Shown: positions 1 through 7,004 of the stretch, piece by piece
Numbering within the stretch: the first letter of the stretch is position 1
Layout of the letters: each line of letters starts with the position of its first letter
Source: Stramonita haemastoma
Lineage: Eukaryota; Mollusca; Gastropoda; Neogastropoda; Muricidae
Direction of reading: 5' to 3'
DNA: 10,000 nucleotides
Assembly: GCA_030674155.1 (NCBI GenBank)
Contig: CM060334.1
Coordinates: 13,999,820 to 14,009,819, forward strand
Program-made: the position numbers and the translations under genes
Notes under the pieces: model-generated
Seen by the model: only the letters and a program-made list of their open reading frames with translations
What the model was told of the DNA's origin: nothing
Database searches by the model: none

Positions 1-72
<72 letters not shown>
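1..72. repeat. (TG)n dinucleotide microsatellite, cut by window edge
   Basis: This is an uninterrupted run of 36 TG units starting at the first base, so the true array is longer than shown. It changes abruptly at position 73 into purine-rich unique sequence. Alternating purine-pyrimidine DNA of this kind can adopt Z-DNA under negative supercoiling; that is known of the repeat class and not shown here. The translation as a Cys-Val repeat is meaningless. Confidence 0.98.
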
Positions 73-73
<1 letters not shown>

Positions 74-349
74 AAGGAAGAGCTAGAGAACAGAATTCAA
101 ATGAAAAAAGGTAAACTCAAAAAGAAAAATAACCAGAAAATTTTTCTGCATACCAATTATCAATACCAAAAGCAGGGGGCGAAAGAAATTTCAACCAAAC
201 CTTTCAATTGAATGATAAAACATTCTTTCTTTCATGGTTGGATTTTTTCAGACAGACCCATTACAAAGACACTAGAAACACGACAAAATATAATAGATTC
301 AGATTCTTTCCAAAGTGTATTATACCTTCCTTACTTTCTTAAAAGGGAA
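73..349. other. Unique AT-rich spacer, no gene seen
   Basis: This is AT-rich unique sequence between the (TG)n tract and the 26-bp minisatellite. Frames crossing it are short, have no recognisable domain, and are continued only by repeat translation on either side. I see no RNA gene, splice-bounded exon or mobile element end. Confidence 0.6.
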
Positions 350-882
350 ACTGTTTTCTTGGAAACATGCACAAAATCGCTTTTCGTAAACATACTCAAA
401 ACCACTTTCTTCAAAACATATATTCAAAACTGCTGTATCCGAACTGATTTCTCTGAAACATATTCAGATCCTTTTTTTTTCAAAACATACTCAAAAACAT
501 TTTTTTTTAAACATGCTTAAAACCGATTTTTTTTTCAAAACATGTTCAAAACCACTTTCTTCGAAAATATTCAAAACTGATTTCTTTAAAACATATTTAA
601 AACCTCTTTCTTCGAAACATTCTCAAAATGGCTTTCTTCGAAACATACACAAAAGCGATTTTTTTTCAAAACATACTCAAAACCGTTCTCTTCAAAACAT
701 ACCCAAAACCGCTTGTTAGAAATACTCAAAACTGCTTTCTACGAAACAATATAAAAACTGGTTTCCTTGATACATACTGAAAAAAAACGCTTTTCTTTGA
801 AATATGCTTAAAACTGTCTTCTTCGATACATACTGAAAACCGTTTTCTTCCCCCCCAAAAATCCGTTTTCTTCCAAACATTT
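350..882. repeat. Degenerate ~26-bp AT-rich minisatellite, about 20 units
   Basis: A unit close to CGCTTTCTTCGAAACATACT plus CAAAAC recurs about 20 times. Each unit joins a pyrimidine half (variants of CTTTCTTC) to an A-rich half (AAACATACTCAAAAC). Unit lengths vary from about 22 to 29 bp, mostly through expansion of the T run (TTTTTTTT around 472-480, 500-508, 526-534 and 659-666). The last units decay into a C7 run near 851-857 and a final copy ending near 882. The unit is not a multiple of three, so open frames of 102 and 68 codons across it are artefacts of few stop codons in the repeat. No unit carries an ordered motif of a known protein or RNA. It is an old, diverged tandem array and not a recent expansion. 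Confidence 0.9.
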
Positions 883-936
883 CATCATACGATGAAGTTG
901 TGTAAACTTAACCTTTTACCCTCAATACAGATCATT

Positions 937-960
937 TTGACTTGACTTGACTTGATTTGA
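937..960. repeat. Short (TTGAC)n pentanucleotide repeat
   Basis: Four to five units of TTGAC/TTGAT lie between unique flanks. The last unit, GATTTGA, resembles the GATTT tail of the SINE fragment near 4770-4786. No SINE 3' hairpin precedes it, so I list it only as a short tandem repeat. Confidence 0.75.
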
Positions 961-1256
961 AAGATCAACAGAGTACAATAACAACACAATGTTAAGTCTT
1001 CTACTATTATGTCTAGCACGACAATAGTGTATTGTCTGCTCTCCCAGGACGTGAATATCGGCGCAGCAGCAAATGACTCATCGATTTCCGGATGACACGG
1101 GATTACGGCAAAGAGCCAGAGAAGAAGATTCCCTCCCTTTGCCAATCCGGGTTTGTCCCCCTTCTTGTCAGATCTGCCATCGGTAAGCTCCTACAGGTTA
1201 GAGTTCAGAGGTTCACAGGTACAGAAATGAGAAGTAGTGACTTGGTGCGTATGTAC
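961..1256. other. Unique spacer, no gene seen
   Basis: Moderate-GC unique sequence between the pentanucleotide repeat and the (TG)n cluster. An 86-codon minus frame and a 101-codon plus frame overlap here. Neither has a recognisable domain, and the plus one ends in TG-repeat translation. A stretch near 1180-1220 weakly recalls tRNA promoter boxes but does not fold as a tRNA. Confidence 0.55.
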
Positions 1257-1331
1257 TCGTGTGTGAGTGTGTGTGTGTCCCCCCTGCGTGCGGCGGCGTG
1301 TGATGTGTGTGTGTGTGTGTGTGTGTGTGTG

Positions 1332-1374
<43 letters not shown>

Positions 1375-1385
1375 CGTGTGTTCGT
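1257..1385. repeat. Interrupted (TG)n microsatellite
   Basis: A short imperfect GT run (about 1259-1278) is split from the main (TG)n tract (about 1298-1372) by a GC-rich insert, CCCCCCTGCGTGCGGCGGCG. A single phase slip (GTTGTG near 1331-1334) divides the main tract. The tract frays at its right end into TTCGTGTGTTCG. Interruptions like these usually mean an older, more stable array. Confidence 0.96.
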
Positions 1386-1420
1386 TTTAGCGTCTAGCCA
1401 CTAAAAAGTGTATACAGACA

Positions 1421-1427
1421 GTGTGTG

Positions 1428-1503
<76 letters not shown>
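1421..1503. repeat. (TG)n microsatellite, nearly pure
   Basis: A core of 36 uninterrupted TG units at 1431-1502 is preceded by GTGTGTGTAG. It lies about 50 bp from the previous TG block. The spacer contains AGTGTATACAGACAGTGTG and shows no clear duplication of the flanks. Confidence 0.98.
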
Positions 1504-1508
<5 letters not shown>

Positions 1509-1896
1509 AATGATGGGAACATCTAATCGATTTAAATCAAATATAGTTACACCCATTTCTATCCTTACTCCGAAAAATATTAATAATAGTATCCAAAAAA
1601 TTAATATCATAAAAATGAGTTGGGATACCATAAAACAGACACATACAAAGGACACAGATTTCAATACTACAAACAGTGAAACGATAATAATGAAAAAAAA
1701 CGGATACTGAAGGCAACGGCAATGTTATCCTAAATACTTAATTGATCAAAAACAAACAGACAAAAAATCAGATGGAAAACGGCATTTATCTCAGTTATAT
1801 GTCCTGAATGTGTCTGAATAGAAATTTCAAACGCTTACCCCTCAAAGATGTAAAAAGTGCCTGCATGTGGTAGAACGGCGCGCGCGGACACGTGCA
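1504..1896. other. Unique AT-rich spacer, no gene seen
   Basis: AT-rich unique DNA with scattered A runs. The longest frames (about 60 codons minus, about 100 codons plus including TG repeat) show no domain. At its right edge, GGCGCGCGCGG (about 1877-1887) runs almost directly into the (CA)n tract. Confidence 0.6.
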
Positions 1897-1897
1897 C

Positions 1898-1930
<33 letters not shown>

Positions 1931-1949
1931 CACACACACACACACACAC

Positions 1950-2000
<51 letters not shown>

Positions 2001-2018
2001 ACACACCACACACATCAC
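1897..2018. repeat. (CA)n microsatellite with phase slips
   Basis: A long CA/AC run has AA phase slips near 1929-1930 and 1950-1951 and a degraded right end (CCCACACACCACACACATCAC). Relative to the TG blocks to the left, the dinucleotide strand is flipped. A GCGCGCGCG stretch and GTGCAC lie just upstream, lengthening the alternating purine-pyrimidine region. Confidence 0.97.
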
Positions 2019-2141
2019 ATGTCAACCACAGAAAGTGTGGTGAAAAACTGACGAAACTAAGAGAGAAAAAAAAATTTCGAAATCAAATGACCATCCCAAA
2101 GTTCCAGAACAAAGACCTGACAACCATGGTAAAAGGGGTCT

Positions 2142-2160
2142 CCCCCCCCCCCCCCCCCCC
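2142..2160. repeat. C19 homopolymer run
   Basis: Nineteen consecutive C residues are followed by A-CCC-A-CCCCC. The complementary strand is poly-G. Such runs are polymorphic and prone to length error in sequencing, so the exact count is unreliable. Confidence 0.95.
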
Positions 2161-2162
2161 AC

Positions 2163-2623
2163 CCACCCCCACATCCCTTTCATGCTGCCTAAAAGATAAA
2201 AAAAAAAAAAAAGAAACTGATTCTAAAATCATAACAACAAAAAATTGAAAAAAATAACGCAACGAAACCTGAAAAAAAAAAAACAGAAAAATCAATCAGT
2301 CATTTGTGGCTGCGTCAGTGTCTCGATTCCAGCGGAAAAGGAAGTTCTTTTTATGACAATCTCTATTTTTTGTGGTCCTTGCCTGTGTTTTAACACTGGT
2401 GTGAGGAATAGAAGGAAACACAGATGGGTGCTCGCGGCTTTTGCTGAAACAGAATTCTCTTGGCTATGTTATTTTTGTACATTTTGGATCCGTTTTTTTA
2501 ATTAGACGAATAGACAAATAAATACATCAATAAGTAAATAAATGCTGAATAAATGAAAGAATCTTTCTGTCGAAATTTCTCGCTGTCTTCCTTCTTTGTT
2601 GTCTTTGTGCTAAACCCTTATGG
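2163..2623. other. Unique AT-rich spacer with A runs, no gene seen
   Basis: It contains an A15 run at 2198-2212 and an A12 run ending near 2283, then ordinary AT-rich sequence. No SINE head or 3' hairpin precedes the A runs, so I do not call them retroposon tails. An 86-codon plus frame at 2245-2505 has no recognised domain. AATAAATACATCAATAAGTA near 2518-2537 is AT-rich low complexity. Confidence 0.55.
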
Positions 2624-2651
2624 TCTCTGTCTGTCTGTCTGTCTGTCTTCT

Positions 2652-2682
<31 letters not shown>

Positions 2683-2716
2683 CGTCCGTCCGTCCGTCCG
2701 TCCGTCCGTCCGTCCG

Positions 2717-2790
<74 letters not shown>
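2624..2790. repeat. Compound microsatellite (CTGT)n-(CCGT)n-(CT)n
   Basis: Three pure motifs follow one another. (CTGT)n runs from about 2627 to 2676 with one phase slip at TCTTCTG. About eleven units of CCGT follow (about 2677-2718), then a long (CT)n run (about 2720-2789). Adjacent motifs differ by one transition per unit or by loss of the G. The CCGT block gives a regular CpG every four bases. Translations rich in Ser-Val-Cys-Leu or Arg-Glu are artefacts. Confidence 0.97.
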
Positions 2791-2792
<2 letters not shown>

Positions 2793-2801
2793 AGTTATGT
2801 G

Positions 2802-2842
2802 AGTCATTTTTTTGTAAATGACTTTTTTTGTTATAAAATAAC
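2802..2842. repeat. Two adjacent small inverted repeats
   Basis: AGTCATTT (2802-2809) and AAATGACT (2816-2823) form a perfect 8-bp stem with a TTTTGT loop. GTTAT (2830-2834) and ATAAC (2838-2842) form a 5-bp stem with an AAA loop. Both lie in the 83-bp spacer between two compound microsatellites. A T7 run follows the first stem, but this is a eukaryotic context with no gene upstream, so a bacterial-type terminator is not implied. Confidence 0.65.
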
Positions 2843-2872
2843 TTTTTTGTTGTTACTGTTGTCTTTATCCAT

Positions 2873-2926
2873 CCCTCTGTCTCTCTTTGTCTCTGTCTGT
2901 CTGTCTGTCTGTCTATCTGTCTGTCC

Positions 2927-2976
<50 letters not shown>

Positions 2977-3002
2977 GTCTCTGTCTGTCTGTCTGTCTCT
3001 CT

Positions 3003-3073
<71 letters not shown>

Positions 3074-3092
3074 CTCCTCCTTCTCCCCCCCT

Positions 3093-3124
<32 letters not shown>

Positions 3125-3193
3125 CATCTCTTCTCTCCCTCTCTCTCTCTCTCTCTGCCTGCCCTTCCCTTCTCCCCTCCTCTCTCTCTCTCC
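2873..3193. repeat. Second compound microsatellite (CTGT)n-(CT)n with pyrimidine-rich tail
   Basis: A (CTGT)n tract (about 2886-2999) carries one CTAT variant and a single CCGT unit at 2925-2928. It passes into (CT)n (about 3009-3069) and then an imperfect C/T tract with CCTCCTCC and CCCCCCC patches up to about 3193. Motif order is the same as in the block at 2624-2790. Purine residues are almost absent from the plus strand after 3000, giving long polypyrimidine mirror-repeat character. Confidence 0.96.
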
Positions 3194-3417
3194 ATGTTCC
3201 AACCATCCCCGGTCTCTTTGCACTGACCACACAACCACTTTAAAGTCATGCAGGAACATGGCAATGACCTCATGTCTAACGCTATCAATACAGGGGATGG
3301 GCAACACAGCTAAGAGAGAACTCAGCACACGAAACGTACGCCCACGTCATACGTCACACCTTACATTATGTGCCAAAGAGAATACAATGGGAGAAACAAA
3401 ACAGTATATTATATTTT
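3194..3417. other. Unique spacer, no gene seen
   Basis: Moderate-GC unique sequence between the compound microsatellite and a (CA)n block. The only long frame is the 3' end of a 360-codon frame that is otherwise repeat translation. ACGTACGCCCACGTCATACG near 3334-3353 is CpG-rich but has no recognisable function. Confidence 0.5.
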
Positions 3418-3468
3418 ACACACACACACGCAACATACACACACACATGCACAAATACACACACATCA

Positions 3469-3521
<53 letters not shown>

Positions 3522-3548
3522 CACACACACACACACACACACACACAA
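3418..3548. repeat. (CA)n microsatellite, imperfect left half
   Basis: The left part (3418-3472) is a degraded CA run with ACGCAACATAC, CATGCACAAATAC and ATCACAAAC interruptions. The right part (3473-3546) is almost pure with one AA phase slip near 3520-3521. Confidence 0.97.
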
Positions 3549-4605
3549 ACCTACAAGCTTGTTGTTGCTGATCTTTTGAATATTTTCCAAAAATACTGTT
3601 GTGTTCAATATGTTTGTTCACCAAATTCTGAATAAAACCTATTTAAACCAACTCAGAAAAGAGAAAAGGGACTGGTAAAAACGCAATAACCATCCACAGC
3701 AAAGGTTAATTCTCTCTCATGTTGAGAAGGTGGATGTTACCCACACATAGTGACATACCTACGTACTGATATCCACGCAGAGTGAATGGACCAGAGAGAG
3801 CTGCGACCTGATGAGCTGAATATCATTATCATATAGAGATCTATGGTTTTCTGGTGTAAGCAATGTCACACAGCCTGTTTTGCGATGGTGTTGCCTTGCA
3901 TTGCTGTAATACACCTACCCCCTTTGTTTATCGTTGTTTATTGTTTTCTGTTGTTGTCTTCAATTACATATGTTCACTCTATGTGATATTACGAAGTGAA
4001 TGTACTGAAGTATAGATGAGTGGAGGGTGAAAGAGAAAAGTACAGATAGCATTAATGGTTTAGTTTTGTACGCTTAAAATTGAATAGTGATCGAAAATAA
4101 TATTTAAAAACGAGCAAAATTTAAACTCACAAGTAGAATTAACAATAAGTGTACTCATAAATACAGTGGCTGTGCATAAACATCCAACTATGCAAGCTAC
4201 TTGAATTTCCAAATACATTTCAGAGACTGTCAAAATGTTTTATTTGTTGTTTCTTGTCTGAATTTTCAGTCTATAAATACAGTATCTCATGTCATCTATT
4301 TGACGCAAGTTTGTTCAGGTGCATCCATTCTTCCATATGTATGGATGTTAAAGTACTCATAAAAGCATTCCTAGTTGTACTATTTCATGTATTGGTGGTA
4401 CGTTGTTTCTGAACTAGTTAAATTATGTTTTAACCAACATCAGCTACTATAGCAGTGATAAGTAAATATTGACAAACAACAATATTGACATGTAATCAAA
4501 ACTTGACCTAGTCAGCAGCTGGCTTTGTTCCAACTGCAATAAGTTTTACAACCGTTGAGAGAAAATATGCTCTATGGTTTGTGCTGAGGAAAGTAGATAC
4601 AAAGT
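3549..4605. other. About 1 kb of unique AT-rich DNA, no gene seen
   Basis: No open frame of 60 codons lies in this stretch and stop codons are dense in all frames, so it is probably intergenic or intronic. I looked for tRNA boxes, SINE domains, terminal inverted repeats and poly-A tails and found none. AATAAA hexamers occur (for example near 3631) but are expected by chance at this base composition. Confidence 0.6.
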
Positions 4606-4607
4606 TC

Positions 4608-4642
<35 letters not shown>

Positions 4643-4688
4643 CTGTCTGTCGTCTGCCTGCCTATCTGTCTGTCTGTCTCTCTCTCTT
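4606..4688. repeat. (CTGT)n microsatellite with short CT end
   Basis: About 8 CTGT units are followed by an interrupted region (CTATCTCTGTCTGTCGTCTG), CCTG variants, more CTGT, and a short CTCTCTCTC before a T8 run. Motif order (CTGT then CT) matches the two larger compound tracts at 2.6-3.2 kb. Confidence 0.95.
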
Positions 4689-4718
4689 TTTTTTAATTGA
4701 TGTAATCCCTGATTAGGG

Positions 4719-4785
4719 CGGGGATTGGATGTAAAAAAGCACACGAGTGCTTATCTATTATCCTCGAAAGATGATTTGATTTGAT

Positions 4786-4787
<2 letters not shown>
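4719..4787 (+). mobile_element. SINE 3'-end fragment with GATTT tail
   Basis: Positions 4719-4766 match 6201-6254 closely. Both begin CGGGGAYTGGATGTAAA, continue with AAGCAC (4737-4742) and GTGCTT (4747-4752) as a 6-bp hairpin, and end TATCCTCGA. Here the loop is ACGA; in the other copy it is ATGA. After TCCTCGAAAG comes a GATTT-type tail (GATGATTTGATTTGATA) that passes directly into a (CT)n microsatellite. Nothing upstream of 4719 matches the rest of the element, so the copy is 5'-truncated, as is usual for target-primed retroposition. Orientation is set by the tail. From memory, hairpins of this kind with GATTT tails end gastropod SINE-like repeats, but I cannot name the family. Confidence 0.65.
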
Positions 4788-4869
<82 letters not shown>

Positions 4870-5044
4870 TCTTCTCTCTCTCCCCCCTATCTCTCTCCTC
4901 CCGATCTTTCTCTCTCTACGTCCCTCCTTCCCTCCCTCACTTCCCCCTCTCTCACCCCTCTCCCTGCCCCCTTCTCTACCTCCCTCCCTCTCTCTCTCTC
5001 TCACCCCTCTCCCTCCCTCCCTTCCTCCTCTACTCCCTCTCCCA
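4788..5044. repeat. (CT)39 microsatellite with long pyrimidine-rich tail
   Basis: Thirty-nine pure CT units (4788-4865) are followed by about 180 bp of almost uninterrupted pyrimidines with CCCTCCCTCC-type patches. The rare purines are mostly isolated A or G. The Arg-Glu-Gly-rich and Ser-Leu-Pro-rich frames across it are artefacts. Long polypurine-polypyrimidine tracts with mirror symmetry are known candidates for intramolecular triplex (H-DNA). Confidence 0.96.
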
Positions 5045-5156
5045 TCATTCCAACAGGTCCATCTTATCTTCCCCCCGATCAGGCGAACACTCACAGTCAT
5101 GCTGTAACGTGCAGCACGTGCCTGTTCCCTTCACCCCCTGCAACACACACACACTG

Positions 5157-5167
5157 CCCCCCCCCCC
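5157..5167. repeat. C11 homopolymer run
   Basis: Eleven C residues followed by TCCCCC lie just after a short (CA)6 run at about 5142-5154. This is a minor low-complexity patch. Confidence 0.9.
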
Positions 5168-5997
5168 TCCCCCATCTGCCGTGTGCAGGACAAGGGACAT
5201 TGATCCCTATTCTGATATTGCGCAGTGCAGTGCAGGAAAGTGCAGTGTATGTGCTTAGGTCTCACGCCATCAGGTGGTTTTGGGGGGATGGGCCACAACA
5301 GTTTTGCAAGAGCACAGCCAGCATGCAAACATACACCCCCACAGGTACTCATGCACACGCATGCACGCGCGCACGTCATGCATTCTGAGAAAAAAAGTCA
5401 GGTGGGTGAAGTGAACATGGAGGTGGCTGAAAGCATTTTTTTTAAAAATAACATATATGATGATGATGAATGGAAGCATAATGATGGAATGCTAGTGACT
5501 GCGCAAACAACTCTTTCACCACTCCATTTTGACACAGTTTATGGCAAAAATATATAATCTAGATTATGTTTGCAAGAGAAATAAACTTTAAAAATGATAA
5601 GTAATCTCTACATAATCCGTAAAATATATTTCTGCCCAAAGCCAATGTTTCTCAAACACTTAAGTATTTCAAACAAGAACATAATCGACAATAATGGCTG
5701 AACGTGAAATTGTATTTGTGAGTATGGTTTGGTTTAGTTGACAAACATGACGTTTTGTATTGTTTGTTCTTGATCAAATATGACTGTGACCAACACTATA
5801 CATTTCTTTTTATTTCAAATAAACATCCCTCAAGGTCCATGATGGTCATGGTTGCAAACAATAATTAAAGTTCATGAATGGCCTAAAAGATGACCGTGGA
5901 TGGCTGAAAAACTATATTTTAAAACAAACACACGATGACCATAACTGACAAAGGAAGTGACGGCGTTAAAACGTACGCGGCATACATTCTAAAACTC
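5168..5997. other. Unique spacer, no gene supported
   Basis: The left third (to about 5390) is GC-richer and ends in an alternating purine-pyrimidine stretch, CACACGCATGCACGCGCGCA (about 5352-5371). Frames of 62 to 110 codons overlap there on both strands but show no domain. From 5390 onward the sequence is AT-rich with a short ATG trinucleotide run (about 5456-5468) and a T8 run. I see no retroposon end or RNA gene. Confidence 0.55.
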
Positions 5998-6292
5998 ACG
6001 AATTGATGCGCTGGAGTTAACTTCAGTGCTGACTCCACTCTCCGCAAAAGTCTTTCGGATGAGACTATAAACCGAGGTTCCGTGTGCGAACGCACGCAGA
6101 ACATCTTGCGCACGAGTTAAATCCTGTTCCGCTTTTCGTAAGAGTAAGGCCATGTGTGCCGGTGGGAACAGATGACAAGATTGACAAAACTGCATACACA
6201 CGGGGACTGGATGTAAATAAAAAAGCACATGAGTGCTTATTCCATTATCCTCGATATAAAAGAATAAACAAAAAATAATAAATAAAATAAAT
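5998..6292 (+). mobile_element. tRNA-derived SINE-like element, head missing or unrecognisable
   Basis: The block at 5998-6085 aligns with the minus-strand copy at 7141-7229 at roughly three-quarters identity by hand. Shared landmarks are ACGAAT, CTGGAG-TAAC, CTGACTCC, AAAGTC, GGATGAGA and AAACCGA. Downstream comes a unique middle part. The 3' module at 6201-6254 is shared with the fragment at 4719-4766 and includes the AAGCAC (6223-6228) / GTGCTT (6233-6238) hairpin. An A/T-rich tail of AATAA-like units ends near 6292. This order, conserved central domain, body, 3' hairpin and A-rich tail, fits a SINE. No A and B box promoter is visible upstream of 5998, so the tRNA-like head is probably lost. 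From memory the GGATGAGA...AAACCGAGGT motif recurs in molluscan SINEs; the domain name is not certain. I found no target-site duplication. Confidence 0.65.
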
Positions 6293-6653
6293 GCGCCTGC
6301 TTATGTGCGCAAGCTGCAAGAGAGCGAAAACTGCAGCAGACAGACCAGCAGCCATGCAGACAGCCATAAAAAGGAAGGACAGAAGAGACGCTAATCCCAG
6401 ACAACATTCTGCCATATCATTGCCTTCTCGCTTCCAATCCTCCCACGGTAATACATCCATAAAGCAGGCGCACACCCCGAGTTCACTGATAACCCGTTTT
6501 ATCTCCCAGCTTCAAACGGCTTCACTGAAACTGAGGATGCCCGGAGCCATTGCCTCTGTCCAACCCTCAGGGAGGGACGGGTAGGAGATGGGCTCTACCA
6601 GTTCAACGTGCGTGCACAAAACAAGCTCTTTGCTTGAAAAATTCAGTGCAATG
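6293..6653. other. GC-richer unique stretch, coding status unclear
   Basis: This stretch has a more even base composition than its surroundings. Plus frame 6291-6584 (97 codons) and minus frame 6475-6245 (76 codons) are both open. The minus frame contains a hydrophobic run at residues 31-55 (6385-6311), LLSFLFMAVCMAAGLSAAVF onward, that could be a membrane helix. Its second hydrophobic run is only the reverse translation of the SINE A/T tail, which argues against a real protein. I see no convincing exon borders and recognise no family. It could be a fragment of an exon, a UTR or ordinary unique DNA. Confidence 0.3.
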
Positions 6654-6675
6654 CCCCCCCCCCCCCCCCCCCCCC
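6654..6675. repeat. C22 homopolymer run
   Basis: Twenty-two C residues, then A-CCCC, preceded by AATG. It is the longest mononucleotide run in the window. Its length is likely polymorphic and sequencing-uncertain. Confidence 0.95.
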
Positions 6676-6680
6676 ACCCC

Positions 6681-7004
6681 AAAGACTTTCAGAAGAGTTG
6701 AGGCAAAAGTCAATTCAGGTCAAGTTAACCCTTTGCCGAAGATTTTCAGCCGTTTTGTCGGGTGTTTACTAGTGTCACTAATTCGCTGGTCATGTTAGGA
6801 GATGACATTTTTTGTTTTATTTTAATTTTACTTTAATGTTTTGTAGGCAGATTTTTTTTCAAAAGTTCAACGAGTGCGAAATAGTCCATACGGTCACATA
6901 GAACATAGAAAAAATTCCAACTATAAAAAAAAAATGTCCTGGCGCCACAAAGGTTCGCATGTCAACTTGACATTACAAAATACAAAAAAAAATCCCTGCT
7001 TTTT
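6681..7004. other. Unique AT-rich spacer with one odd palindrome
   Basis: No gene seen. It holds T-rich stretches, an A9 run near 6925-6933, and an odd-centred perfect palindrome at 6959-6973 (ATGTCAA, C, TTGACAT). An A9 run at 6984-6992 lies just downstream, in minus-strand terms, of the tRNA-like arm at 7005-7062 and could be part of its retroposon body. Confidence 0.5.

Noticed and set aside
212..719. Two plus frames encoding a Phe-Lys-Thr-rich repeat protein
   Set aside because: They are translations of the 26-bp minisatellite. The period is not a multiple of three and unit lengths vary, so no protein repeat is conserved.
350..882. Could the 26-bp array be a CRISPR array
   Set aside because: Units are contiguous and all diverged, with no constant repeat alternating with unique spacers. 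The context is eukaryotic.
1180..1225. Possible tRNA-like boxes (TAAGCTCCTACAGGTTAGAG, then GAGGTTCACAGG)
   Set aside because: Spacing and stems do not fit a tRNA, and there is no SINE domain or tail downstream.
2198..2283. A15 and A12 runs as retroposon poly-A tails
   Set aside because: No SINE or LINE sequence precedes them and no target-site duplication was seen.
2802..2830. Hairpin plus T run as an intrinsic terminator
   Set aside because: The window is eukaryotic, no gene lies upstream, and the T run belongs to general AT-rich spacer.
2527..3635. Long frames of 360 codons (plus) and 253 codons (minus)
   Set aside because: Nearly all residues come from translating CTGT, CCGT, CT and CA repeats (Ser-Val-Cys-Leu, Arg-Glu, Thr-Asp-Arg). 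There is no unique protein domain.
4693..5107. Arg-Glu-Gly-rich and Ser-Leu-Pro-rich frames
   Set aside because: Artefacts of the (CT)39 tract and its pyrimidine-rich tail.
5114..5121. GCACGTGC palindrome as an E-box regulatory site
   Set aside because: An eight-base palindrome is expected by chance, and there is no promoter or gene nearby to support it.
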